64,000 nt of DNA. Source: Nitrospirota bacterium (GTDB lineage Bacteria; Nitrospirota; Thermodesulfovibrionia; UBA6902). Location: contig JACRHD010000024.1 of assembly GCA_016234115.1 (NCBI GenBank), positions 22,301-86,300 on the forward strand, in the 5' to 3' direction. Position 1 is the stretch's first letter, and every line of letters begins with the position of its first letter. The translations under genes were made by a program, and so were the position numbers. Shown here one piece after another: positions 36,731 to 45,612 of the stretch. The notes below the pieces were generated by a model, which saw only the letters and a program-made list of their open reading frames with translations, ran no database searches and had not been told where the DNA came from.

Positions 36731-37163
36731 ACATATAACGGAAGTTATTCGTGAATGGATAAATAAGGCTGAGAATGACCTCATTAACGCTGCGAACACC
36801 CTGAAAATGGGAGATGACTGTCCTACGGATACGGTTTGCTTTCATGCCCAGCAATGCGCTGAAAAATATGTGAAGGCACTGTTGGTTTGGAAAGGTATTC
36901 CATTCCCCAAGACTCATAACCTGTCGTTGCTTATGGCTCTTTTACCCCTGAAAACACCTGCTTTATTGTCCGTCGCAGAACAGAAATTGTTGACAGATTA
37001 CGCTGTTGTGACACGTTATCCCGGAGACGAGGAAGAACCAACGCTCGGTGAGGCCAGAAAAGCTGTGAGTCTCGCCCGCAGAGTTCGCAAAAATATCAGG
37101 GGAATGCTGCCTAAAGAAGCCCTTACGCCGATACGGCGCAAGAAAACGAAGGGACAATCATAA
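36717..37163 (+). CDS. HEPN-domain protein (toxin partner of MNT)
   Basis: A ~148-residue all-alpha HEPN protein: REWINKAENDLINAAN, then CFHAQQCAEKYVKALLVWKGIPFPKTHNL, the conserved segment of this family. The start chosen is the ATG at 36717, with AAGG six bases upstream, inside the end of the MNT gene. HEPN proteins of this kind are often RNases with an RxxxxH motif. The canonical motif is not obvious here, so it may act through binding or be regulated differently. The stop overlaps the DUF499 start as TAATG, so the three genes are translationally linked. Confidence 0.9.
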   Translation: MQKDKHITEVIREWINKAENDLINAANTLKMGDDCPTDTVCFHAQQCAEKYVKALLVWKGIPFPKTHNLSLLMALLPLKTPALLSVAEQKLLTDYAVVTRYPGDEEEPTLGEARKAVSLARRVRKNIRGMLPKEALTPIRRKKTKGQS

Positions 37164-39922
37164 TGGAACCCTGGTACAAAGTTGCAACGCCGCGAAGTGA
37201 AGTCCGTCAAGGACGTTCATTCAATCCCGATGAATTCGCCATTGCCCTTGAGCAGGTGGTTGCGAAAACAGCTCCTGAGGATTACCGGAATCCTGTGCAG
37301 TTTTTCGCGCGCACGTATTTTACCAAGGCCCTGCGCGAACATGCGGGAATGGTTCTTCGCCGTCTCAGTGGTGACACCGAAAATACTGCGCCGGTTCTCA
37401 CTCTTATAACACAATTCGGAGGCGGCAAGACGCATACATTAACCAGCTTGTACCACCTTGTGCATAATGCTAAGCAGGCGCGTGAATTTCAGGGCGTTCC
37501 GGAATTCCTCAGCGAAGCAGGTCTTTCAGAAGCTCCACAGGCAAAAGTGGGTGTGTTTGTCGGCAATGCATGGGACCCCCAGGAAGGCAAGGAAACACCA
37601 TGGATAGATCTTGCCCGTCAATTAGCAGGTGATAAAGGAGTTTCGCTTCTTGGCTCATCTGCCATGAAAACGCCACCGGGGACTGAAGCATTGAGCAGGG
37701 TATTTGATGCTGCTGGAGGCTCTGTACTGGTTCTCTTTGATGAGGTGCTTAATTTCGTGAACCGTCACAGGGGAATGGCTGACCAGTTTCATGCATTCAT
37801 ACAAAATCTTACTGTTGCCATGACAGGCACAACAAGGAGCGCTGCGGTAATAAGTCTTCCGAGAAGTCAGGTCGAGATGACGGACTATGATATTCAATGG
37901 CAGGACAGGATAACGAAAGTTGTCCGCCGCGTTGCAAAAGACCTGATCGCTCTCGATGAAACCGAAATAAGCGAAGTTGTGAGAAGGAGATTGTTTGAAG
38001 ATTTGGGCAGTGAAAAGATCAGGAAAAATGTTGCCAAGCTTTATGCAGACTGGTGTTTTGAGCGCCGTGCGCAGTTGCCTCCTCAATGGACGGCAGTTGA
38101 TACGGCTTCAACCGAGGCAAAGGCAAGAGAGTACCTTCGCAGCAGGTTTGAATCCTGTTATCCTTTTCATCCTGCCACTCTTTCAGTCTTTCAAAGGAAA
38201 TGGGCGATTCTTCCGCACTTCCAGCAGACCCGAGGCGCACTCGCAATGCTGGCCCAATGGATATCTCTTGTTTATAAGAAAGGGTATGAAAGTGCAAGAC
38301 GGGAGCCTTTAATAACTCTTGGCTCTGCTCCCATTGAAATATCGGAATTCCGCAGCATAGTTTTAGGTCAGCTTGGAGAGACGAGGCTTATATATGCGAT
38401 TGATGCCGACATTTCAGGTATGCAGTCCCATGCACGAGCTCTCGATGCTGATACAAAAGCTCCTTTACGTGACATTCACCGCAGAGTTGCAACCGCTATT
38501 TTATTTGAATCTTCAGGTGGGCAAAAGGACAAAATAGCTCACCTGCCGGAGCTGCGTTTTTCTCTTGGCGAACCGGAAATAGACACTACATCCGTTGACA
38601 GCGCCGCGCTTTCTCTTGAGTCAAAGGCCTTCTTTATCAGAAAGATCGGCACCGACGGTTTTCAAATCAGATATCAGCCGACTCTTAAGAAGGTTGTAAA
38701 TGACAGGAGGGCGTCACTTGACGAGGATACGGAAATTAAACCTGCGATGAGAACACTTGTTCAGAAAGAATTTGAACGCGGAGCGAGTATCCCGATTGTA
38801 TCATTCCCAACTGACAGCGCCTCTATCCAGGATTCACCCCGGTTAACTATTGTCGTTGTTGACCCTGAACTTGAGTGGAACGGCGGCAGCGCATTAAGAC
38901 AGCAGATTTCCGAATGGACCAAACAGCGCGGAAAATCTCCACGGCTTTACCCGGGATCTCTCGTCTGGTGTGTAAAGAAACCGGGACGGGACATTCGGGA
39001 GAAGATAGAGCTGTGGCTTGCCTGGAAGCGTGTGATACGGGAAGTTATCGAAGGGACATTGGGAAGTGATTTTGACAATGCAGACAAGACAGAGATAAGA
39101 GTAAAGATGACAGATGCGGAAGAAGCGGCAAAGGATGAAGTCTGGGGCGGATACCGGTTTGTAATTATTTCAGATAATCAGTCGCCTGATGGGCTTAGAG
39201 TAATTGATCTCGGGGCCGGACATGCAAGCGGCTCGGAGACTCTTTGCGGCAGGATAATAACTGCCCTGAAAACAGAGGCATTGTTGAATGAATCAGTCGG
39301 AGCAGGATACATCGACCGTAACTGGCCTCCTGCCTTAAAAGAAAGCGGAGCTTGGCCGCTTACAAGTCTTAGGCAGAGTTTTTTAAATGGATCTTTAACA
39401 AGGCTTCTGGATCCGGATGCCGTGCTGAAAAATAAGATAGCAGAATTCGTTGGGAATGGCGATTTCGGCCTTGCCTCAGGACAAAAACCCGATGGTTCAT
39501 ATGAACGTATATGGTTTAACGAGCTGATCTCCATTGATGAAGTATCATTTGAACCGGCGGTTTTTCTTCTGACGAAAAGTAAGGCAAAAGTTCTCAAAAA
39601 AGTGATAATTACCGGTCCGTCTGTAGAACCGGAACCTCCGTCAGAACCAGTACCGCCAATAAAACCTGAAACGAAACCTCCGCTTAAGCCTGCTTCAGAG
39701 ACATGCACCCTGCGACTTGTCGGAACGATCCCGCCTGAATTGTGGAACCGCCTCGGAACAAAGATTCTCCCCAAATTAAGAAGCGGCGAAAAACTATCAA
39801 TCGGCATTGATTTCCGGGTATCTCTTAAAAAGGATGCCGCACGAAATATAACCACTGAACTCAATCAAATAGTGGACGACTTGGGACTGGCGGAAAAAGT
39901 GGAGATAGAGGAGATTGAATAA
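37163..39922 (+). CDS. Anti-phage DUF499 ATPase
   Basis: A 919-residue protein with a DUF499 P-loop: LITQFGGGKTHTLTSLYHL (~residue 90) as Walker A and VLVLFDEVLNFVN as Walker B (~residue 190). PFHPATLSVFQRKW and QTRGALAMLAQWI follow as in other DUF499 proteins. The C-terminus has a proline-rich linker (EPEPPSEPVPPIKPE) before a small domain. Together with the helicase (25506) and DUF1156 methylase it makes up the helicase-methylase-ATPase (Hma) set. It is the last gene of the island, 117 bases before a copper ATPase gene. Confidence 0.92.
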   Translation: MEPWYKVATPRSEVRQGRSFNPDEFAIALEQVVAKTAPEDYRNPVQFFARTYFTKALREHAGMVLRRLSGDTENTAPVLTLITQFGGGKTHTLTSLYHLVHNAKQAREFQGVPEFLSEAGLSEAPQAKVGVFVGNAWDPQEGKETPWIDLARQLAGDKGVSLLGSSAMKTPPGTEALSRVFDAAGGSVLVLFDEVLNFVNRHRGMADQFHAFIQNLTVAMTGTTRSAAVISLPRSQVEMTDYDIQWQDRITKVVRRVAKDLIALDETEISEVVRRRLFEDLGSEKIRKNVAKLYADWCFERRAQLPPQWTAVDTASTEAKAREYLRSRFESCYPFHPATLSVFQRKWAILPHFQQTRGALAMLAQWISLVYKKGYESARREPLITLGSAPIEISEFRSIVLGQLGETRLIYAIDADISGMQSHARALDADTKAPLRDIHRRVATAILFESSGGQKDKIAHLPELRFSLGEPEIDTTSVDSAALSLESKAFFIRKIGTDGFQIRYQPTLKKVVNDRRASLDEDTEIKPAMRTLVQKEFERGASIPIVSFPTDSASIQDSPRLTIVVVDPELEWNGGSALRQQISEWTKQRGKSPRLYPGSLVWCVKKPGRDIREKIELWLAWKRVIREVIEGTLGSDFDNADKTEIRVKMTDAEEAAKDEVWGGYRFVIISDNQSPDGLRVIDLGAGHASGSETLCGRIITALKTEALLNESVGAGYIDRNWPPALKESGAWPLTSLRQSFLNGSLTRLLDPDAVLKNKIAEFVGNGDFGLASGQKPDGSYERIWFNELISIDEVSFEPAVFLLTKSKAKVLKKVIITGPSVEPEPPSEPVPPIKPETKPPLKPASETCTLRLVGTIPPELWNRLGTKILPKLRSGEKLSIGIDFRVSLKKDAARNITTELNQIVDDLGLAEKVEIEEIE

Positions 39923-40039
39923 TCCTTTCTCCGCCGGACCTCCCTTTGCGTGTTCCCTTGCCCCTTGAATTATAGTGCATTCAAGTTTCCTTCAAAGTTA
40001 TGTGATAATATTTAAATCAAAAGGACGGGAGAATAAAAA

Positions 40040-42664
40040 GTGGATAAACAGGAACTCGACAAGGACCCTGAGAAGATCAGGGACGAGGGTGTCGCATGCC
40101 CTCTTCCGGGGCCGGTAACGGAAGCAGGCGCTGAAATTTCTGCGCGGGCCAAAAGAATCGACCTTCCCGTAACCGGCATGTCCTGCGCCTCATGCGCGGC
40201 GAGGATACAAAACGCGCTTGCGGAAATGAAGGGCGTTAACAGCGCGACACTTAATTTTGCCGCGGAACGGGCGACTATTTTTTACAATCCTTCGGAAGTG
40301 TCCTCGGATGAATTTATAAAGACAATAAAAGACCTCGGATACGGCGTTTCTACTTCCAAAACGACCATGCCGGTAAAAGGCATGACCTGCGCCTCGTGCG
40401 TAAAAAGGGTGCAGGACGCGCTGTCTTCGCTAAACGGGGTCTTGTCGGCTGAGGTCAATTTCGCGACTGAGCAGGCCGCTGTTGAATATGTCCCCGGACT
40501 TGTCGGGGTCAGGGATTTCAAGAAGGCCGTCAGGGACGCGGGCTATGACATAGTGGAGGTGAAAGAAGGAGAGGACATTGTTGAAAAAGAAAAGAGGGAA
40601 AGGGAAAGCGAATTCAGGAAACTGAAGATCAAATTGATTGCAGGGACTGCATTGACTGTCCCGCTCCTCCTGCTGGCTTTTTCGGGCATGACCGGGACCC
40701 ATTTTATGGCCGGCCTGCCCATGCGGACAAATTTCATCATACAGTTAATGCTTGCCACGCCGGTCCAGTTCTGGGTAGGAAGGCAGTTTTATTCCGGGGC
40801 GATTGCCGCGGCCCGGCACAGGTCTACAAACATGAATACACTGATTGCGGTCGGGACCACGGCTGCATATGTTTACAGCGTCATCGCGACTTTTTTCCCG
40901 TCTCTGTTTGAAATAAAGGGCTATTCCGCGGAGGCTTATTTCGACACCGCCGCGACTATTATTATCCTGATACTGCTTGGAAGGTTTTTTGAGGCGAAGG
41001 CCAAGGGCAGGACCTCGGAGGCGATAAAGAAGCTGATAGGGCTTCAGCCGAAGACGGCGAGGGTAATAAAACAGGGTCAAGGGTCAGGGGGCAAGGGTCA
41101 AGGACTGGAAGAAGAGGTGGACATACCTGTGGAGGAAGTCGAGACAGGCGACATCATCATCGTCAGGCCCGGAGAGAAGGTCCCGGTAGACGGCATTGTG
41201 ATTGTTGGGTATTCCTCTGTGGATGAATCCATGATCTCAGGGGAGTCTATGCCGGTGGAGAAAAAGGCCGGCGATCCCGTAATCGGGGCGACCATTAACA
41301 GGACGGGCTCCTTTAAATTCGAGGCAACGAAGGTAGGGAAAGACACCATGCTGTCCCATATAATAAGCATGGTCCAGGAGGCCCAGGGCTCGAAACCTCC
41401 CATTGCGAGGCTTGCGGACAAGATAGCGTCAGTATTTGTGCCGTCGGTCATGGCCATTGCGTCACTGACCTTTCTCATATGGTTTATATTCGGGCCGGAG
41501 CCTTCGTTTACGTATGCCATGCTCAACTTCATCGCCGTCCTGATAATAGCGTGTCCGTGCGCGCTGGGCCTTGCCACGCCTACTTCGATAATGGTGGGCA
41601 CCGGCAAAGGGGCTGAAAACGGCATTTTAATCAGGAGCGGGGAGGCGCTTGAGACGGCCCATAAGATCACTGCCGTGGTCCTGGACAAGACCGGCACGCT
41701 GACAAAGGGAGAGCCGGAGGTGACGGACATAATTGAGGGTCAAGGGGCAGGGGTCAAGGGGCAGGACATAAAGGGGCCAGGGGCCAGGGGCCAGGGGCCT
41801 GAAATATTGCGGCTTGCCGCCTCTGCGGAGAAGAACTCGGAGCATCCGCTTGGGGAGGCGATTGTGAAGAAGGCGAAAGAAATCGGTGTCGAATTAAAAG
41901 ACCCGTCCGAGTTCCTCGCAGTGCCGGGGCGCGGAATAATTGCGAGCATAGAGGGCAAGTCCGTTCTATTGGGGAATGAGAAACTTATGCGAAATGAGAA
42001 TGTCGATATTACAGCCTTCGCGGCGGACGCTGAAAAGTTGTCAGGCAGCGGAAAGACGCCGATGTTCGTCGCGGTAGACGGCATGGCTGCGGGTATCATT
42101 GCCGTCGCCGATACATTGAAGGAAAGCTCCGTCGGGGCGGTCAGGGAGCTTCGCCGGTTGGGAATAGAAGTGGTGATGATCACGGGTGACAACGCAAGGA
42201 CGGCGGAAGCGATTGCGCGGCAGGCGGGAATCGACAGGGTGCTTGCCGAGGTATTGCCGGAGGACAAGGCGAACAATGTCAGGCGGCTTCAGGAGGAAGG
42301 CAAGACAGTTGCAATGGTCGGAGACGGAATCAACGATGCGCCTGCCCTCGCCCAGGCGGATGTCGGAATAGCCATAGGGACCGGCGCCGACGTGGCAATG
42401 GAGGCGTCGGATATAACCCTGATCAGCGGCGATGTCAGGGGAGTTGCCACTGCTATCGCCCTTTCAAGGGCCACCATAAGAAACATCAGGCAAAATCTCT
42501 TCTGGGCCTTTGCCTACAATGTCATACTTGTCCCGGTTGCCGCGGGTGTGCTCTTCCCTTTTTTTGGAATACTCCTCAATCCCATGTTCGCGGCTGCCGC
42601 GATGGGCATGTCGTCGGTCACCGTCGTGACGAACGCGTTGAGGCTGAGGCGGTTCAGGGGTTAA
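40040..42664 (+). CDS. copA: Copper-exporting P1B-type ATPase
   Basis: An 874-residue P-type ATPase with GTG start. Two heavy-metal-associated domains carry [10 protein letters not shown] and [10 protein letters not shown]. The membrane [10 protein letters not shown], the phosphorylation site [13 protein letters not shown] and [20 protein letters not shown] complete the P1B Cu(I) pattern. It pumps Cu+ to the periplasm. Two cytoplasmic loops carry heptamer-encoded, Gly/Gln/Lys-rich insertions (41074-41103 in the actuator region, 41736-41800 just after the phosphorylation site). It fits with the multicopper oxidase at 23262 and the CopZ-like gene at 56250, although the defence island separates it from the oxidase. 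Confidence 0.95.
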   Translation: MDKQELDKDPEKIRDEGVACPLPGPVTEAGAEISARAKRIDLPVTGMSCASCAARIQNALAEMKGVNSATLNFAAERATIFYNPSEVSSDEFIKTIKDLGYGVSTSKTTMPVKGMTCASCVKRVQDALSSLNGVLSAEVNFATEQAAVEYVPGLVGVRDFKKAVRDAGYDIVEVKEGEDIVEKEKRERESEFRKLKIKLIAGTALTVPLLLLAFSGMTGTHFMAGLPMRTNFIIQLMLATPVQFWVGRQFYSGAIAAARHRSTNMNTLIAVGTTAAYVYSVIATFFPSLFEIKGYSAEAYFDTAATIIILILLGRFFEAKAKGRTSEAIKKLIGLQPKTARVIKQGQGSGGKGQGLEEEVDIPVEEVETGDIIIVRPGEKVPVDGIVIVGYSSVDESMISGESMPVEKKAGDPVIGATINRTGSFKFEATKVGKDTMLSHIISMVQEAQGSKPPIARLADKIASVFVPSVMAIASLTFLIWFIFGPEPSFTYAMLNFIAVLIIACPCALGLATPTSIMVGTGKGAENGILIRSGEALETAHKITAVVLDKTGTLTKGEPEVTDIIEGQGAGVKGQDIKGPGARGQGPEILRLAASAEKNSEHPLGEAIVKKAKEIGVELKDPSEFLAVPGRGIIASIEGKSVLLGNEKLMRNENVDITAFAADAEKLSGSGKTPMFVAVDGMAAGIIAVADTLKESSVGAVRELRRLGIEVVMITGDNARTAEAIARQAGIDRVLAEVLPEDKANNVRRLQEEGKTVAMVGDGINDAPALAQADVGIAIGTGADVAMEASDITLISGDVRGVATAIALSRATIRNIRQNLFWAFAYNVILVPVAAGVLFPFFGILLNPMFAAAAMGMSSVTVVTNALRLRRFRG
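41074..41103. repeat. In-frame GGGTCAA heptamers in copA, copy 1
   Basis: Four units of GGGTCAA/GGGTCAG/GGGGCAA type are read in frame as a Gly/Gln/Ser/Lys-rich loop. Confidence 0.85.
41736..41800. repeat. In-frame GGGTCAA/GGGCCAG heptamers in copA, copy 2
   Basis: Two blocks of seven-base units (GGGTCAA-type, then GGGCCAG-type) are separated by ACATAAA. They encode a Gly-rich loop between the phosphorylation motif and the nucleotide-binding domain. Confidence 0.85.
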
Positions 42665-42845
42665 GCTGTCAGCGATCAGCTTTCAGCGGTCAGCTTAAAA
42701 AAACAGCTCTCCTTGTTGTATTTCGGGAATCCTTCCCGAAATCGATCCCGCTGTCGACATTCTGCATCAGGACTGGTTTCGGGAGGGACTCCCGAAACAC
42801 GGAGTTATCCTTAGCTGATTGCTGAATGCTGATCGCTGACAGCTT
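42665..42845. repeat. Heptamer arms around nested palindromes, copA-yajQ spacer
   Basis: The left arm (42665-42696) and right arm (42813-42845) are complementary CAGCGAT/CAGCGGT-type heptamers. Between them lie TTTCGGGAA/TTCCCGAAA (~42720) and GTTTCGGGAG/CTCCCGAAAC (~42773), which also occurs near 14571. The spacer holds no gene; the yajQ ribosome site AAGGGAGG lies at its right end. Confidence 0.85.
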
Positions 42846-42901
42846 CCCTATGCCCTATGCTATTATTAATGCACTAAAAATAATTAAGGGAGGATGCTAT
42901 C

Positions 42902-43399
42902 ATGGCGGATGAACACTCATTTGACGTTGTGAGCAAGGTGGATTTGCAGGAGGTATCCAATGCCGTGCAGCAGGCCCTGAAGGAGATAGGGCAGCGGTTT
43001 GATTTCAGGGGGAGCAAGAGCGACATTCAGCTTGATAAAGTCAAAAACGAGATCCTTCTCGAATCCGATGATGAATACAAACTGAAGAGCGTCATCGATA
43101 TCCTGCAGAGCAAATTCATCAAAAGGCAGGTGCCGCTGAAGTCATTGGATTACGGGAAGATCGAGCCCGCGGCATCCAATACGGTCAGGCAGATTGTAAC
43201 GCTTCAGCAGGGGGTGCCGACTGAAAAGGCAAAGGAAATCGTGAAGACAATCAAGGACGCGAAACTCAAGGTGCAGGCTGAGATCCAGAAAGACCAGGTA
43301 AGGGTAAAGGCCAAGAAGATCGACGACCTCCAGACGGTCATGAAGATGCTGAAGGAAAAAGATTTCGGGATACATATTGATTTCGTGAACTACAGATAA
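42902..43399 (+). CDS. yajQ: YajQ-family nucleotide-binding protein
   Basis: A 165-residue member of the YajQ (DUF520) family: HSFDVVSKVDLQEVSNAV at the start, RFDFRGSKSDIQLD in the middle and LKEKDFGIHIDFVNYR at the end. Family members bind c-di-GMP or RNA and have been linked to regulation and phage functions. AAGGGAGG precedes the ATG by eight bases. The window also encodes an HD-GYP protein and a GGDEF protein, so c-di-GMP signalling is well represented. Confidence 0.95.
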   Translation: MADEHSFDVVSKVDLQEVSNAVQQALKEIGQRFDFRGSKSDIQLDKVKNEILLESDDEYKLKSVIDILQSKFIKRQVPLKSLDYGKIEPAASNTVRQIVTLQQGVPTEKAKEIVKTIKDAKLKVQAEIQKDQVRVKAKKIDDLQTVMKMLKEKDFGIHIDFVNYR

Positions 43400-43403
43400 A
43401 AAT

Positions 43404-43473
43404 AGCTGTCAGCGATCAGCAATCAGCGGTCAGCAGCCCGGGAGCTGACCGCTGATCGCTGATAGCTGACAGC
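43404..43473. repeat. Heptamer hairpin between yajQ and cysE-cysS
   Basis: GCTGTCAGCGATCAGC-type units (43404-43434) pair with GCTGACCGCTGATCGC-type units (43444-43473), with only GCCCGGGA between them. A TTTTATT follows, so it may end yajQ transcription. Confidence 0.85.
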
Positions 43474-43494
43474 TTTTATTGTATAATACCTCCT

Positions 43495-45612
43495 ATGGGT
43501 TTTCTGGACGATGTCAGACATGATTACCGTGCGGTTTTCAAAATGGACCCTGCCGCAAGGAGCAGGACTGAAGTCATTCTGTCGTACTCGGGATTTCACG
43601 CGGTCCTGTTTTACAGGATAAACCATGCGCTCTATAAGATGGGCGTCCCGGTGCTGCCCCGTTTCCTGTCCCAGTTTGCAAGGTTCGTCACCGGAGTAGA
43701 AATACACCCTGCCGCAAAGATCGGCAAGGGGTTTTTCGTCGATCACGGGATGGGGGTAGTGATAGGCGAGACAGCGGTAATAGGCGCAAACTGCCTCATC
43801 TATCAAGGGGTGACCCTCGGTGGAACGGGAAAGGAAAAGGGCAAGCGGCATCCTACCCTCGGCAATAACGTGGTCGTCGGGGCCGGGACGAAGATCCTAG
43901 GGGCGATTACTATCGGAGACAACGTCAAGATAGGCGCTAACTCGGTGGTGCTGAATTCCGTCCCGGACAACTCCATAGTTGTAGGGGTCCCCGGGAGGGT
44001 GATAAAAAAGCAGGTGGTCAAGATTTACAATGAGGGACTGGTGGAGATGCTGGATCTCGTGCATATGCCGGACCCGGTCGAGGAAAAATTCGAAGAGATC
44101 AAAAATTATATTTCCGAGCTTGAAAGGAGAATCTGCACATTGGAAGGCAAGGGCGAAACAATAAAGGTCTACAATACGATGAGCGGGAAGAAAGAGGATT
44201 TTGCCCCTCTTGTCCCCGGAAAGGTGAGGATGTATGTTTGCGGCATAACGGCATACGACGTATGCCACCTCGGGCATGCGCGCAGCGCCGTCGTCTTCGA
44301 CATTATCAAGAGGTATCTGAGGTATAAAGGCTTTGAGGTAACGCATGTGAGAAACATTACGGACATCGACGACAAGATCATCGCGCGGGCCGCGAAGGAG
44401 AATGTTACATATGACGTGATTGCGAAAAAATATACGGATGAATATTACAGGGACATGGAGATGTTGGGAGTGGGCAGGGCGGACCTCGAACCCAATGCGA
44501 CGGACCATATCAGGGAAATGATAAAGACGATACAGGGGCTGATCGACAAAGGCTTCGCTTACAGTCTGAACGGCGACGTCTATTTTGAGGTAGGCAAGTT
44601 ACGTGAATACGGCAAGCTTTCCAAAAAGAACATAGAGGACCTTGTGTCCGGCGCGCGCGTTGAGGTCAATGAGCGGAAGAGGAGCCCCCTTGATTTTGCC
44701 CTGTGGAAGGCCTCAAAGGAAGGCGAGCCTTGGTGGGAGAGTCCCTGGGGCAAGGGCAGACCGGGGTGGCACATTGAATGCACCGCAATGTCTTCAAAAT
44801 ATTTAGGCGACAGCTTTGACATTCACGGCGGCGGGGCGGACCTTATCTTCCCGCATCACGAAAATGAGATGGCTCAGAGCGAGGCGTACACCGGCAAGCC
44901 CTTTGTGAAATATTGGGTGCACAATGGTTTTATTACAGTCGACAAAGAGAAAATGTCCAAGTCTTTAGGCAACTTTTTCACGATAAAGGAGATCCTCGAA
45001 AAATATGAACCGGAGGTAGTGCGTTACTTCCTGCTGACAGCGCATTACAGAAGCCCTATAGAATTTTCGGACGTTCAGCTTACAGAGGCGGAGCTTTCCA
45101 TAGACCGGTATTATTCGACGGTGACAAGGATAAAGGATTTCCTCGAAACCGCCGGGACAACCGAAAAGCCCGGCACATCCGCTGATCTCGAAAAACTTCT
45201 TGCCGCCTTCAAGGACAAATTCCACCATGCAATGAACGACGATTTCAATACGGCGTCTTCATTGGGGTTCATCTTTGAGCTCATCCGTGAGGTCAACAGG
45301 TTCCTCGATTCAAAACCCTCAGGCAATAACGCGAAGGAGCTTGTCATTAAGACAAGTGAACTGCTTGCCGGGATAGGCGGCGTCCTGAACATATTCAACA
45401 AGACGCCTGAAGAATGGTACAGGTCCCTGATGAAGGTCAAGAAAATAGAGCTTTCCGAAGAGGAGCTTCTGCAGAAGATAGCGCAGAGGCAGGAGGCGAG
45501 GAAGGCCAAAGACTGGGCCTGCGCCGATGCCGTCAGGAAAGAGCTCGAGGCAAAGGGCATTATCCTCGAAGACAAGAAAGACGTGACCGCGTGGAAGGTC
45601 AAGGCGGGGTAA
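43495..45612 (+). CDS. cysE-cysS: Serine O-acetyltransferase fused to cysteinyl-tRNA synthetase
   Basis: A 705-residue frame. Residues ~1-215 are CysE: RINHALYKMGVPVLPRF, GVEIHPAAKIGKGFFVDHGMG and the hexapeptide-repeat VVIGETAVIGANCLIYQGVTLGG region. Residues ~222-705 are CysS: VRMYVCGITAYDVCHLGHARS (HIGH-like), HNGFITVDKEKMSKSLGN (KMSKS), zinc-type ECTAMS and HHENEMAQSE. The first half makes O-acetylserine for cysteine synthesis, the second charges tRNA-Cys. Both genes are often adjacent, but here no stop separates them. A TTG at 44140 with AAAGGAG ten bases upstream could still start a free CysS. The last 14 bases overlap the convergent U32 gene. Confidence 0.93.
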   Translation: MGFLDDVRHDYRAVFKMDPAARSRTEVILSYSGFHAVLFYRINHALYKMGVPVLPRFLSQFARFVTGVEIHPAAKIGKGFFVDHGMGVVIGETAVIGANCLIYQGVTLGGTGKEKGKRHPTLGNNVVVGAGTKILGAITIGDNVKIGANSVVLNSVPDNSIVVGVPGRVIKKQVVKIYNEGLVEMLDLVHMPDPVEEKFEEIKNYISELERRICTLEGKGETIKVYNTMSGKKEDFAPLVPGKVRMYVCGITAYDVCHLGHARSAVVFDIIKRYLRYKGFEVTHVRNITDIDDKIIARAAKENVTYDVIAKKYTDEYYRDMEMLGVGRADLEPNATDHIREMIKTIQGLIDKGFAYSLNGDVYFEVGKLREYGKLSKKNIEDLVSGARVEVNERKRSPLDFALWKASKEGEPWWESPWGKGRPGWHIECTAMSSKYLGDSFDIHGGGADLIFPHHENEMAQSEAYTGKPFVKYWVHNGFITVDKEKMSKSLGNFFTIKEILEKYEPEVVRYFLLTAHYRSPIEFSDVQLTEAELSIDRYYSTVTRIKDFLETAGTTEKPGTSADLEKLLAAFKDKFHHAMNDDFNTASSLGFIFELIREVNRFLDSKPSGNNAKELVIKTSELLAGIGGVLNIFNKTPEEWYRSLMKVKKIELSEEELLQKIAQRQEARKAKDWACADAVRKELEAKGIILEDKKDVTAWKVKAG

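Noticed and set aside
25506..39922. DISARM or BREX classification of the island
   Set aside because: No DrmA/DrmB, PLD-type DrmC, PglZ or BrxC-like signatures were seen; DUF1156 plus DUF499 plus helicase fits the Hma type better.
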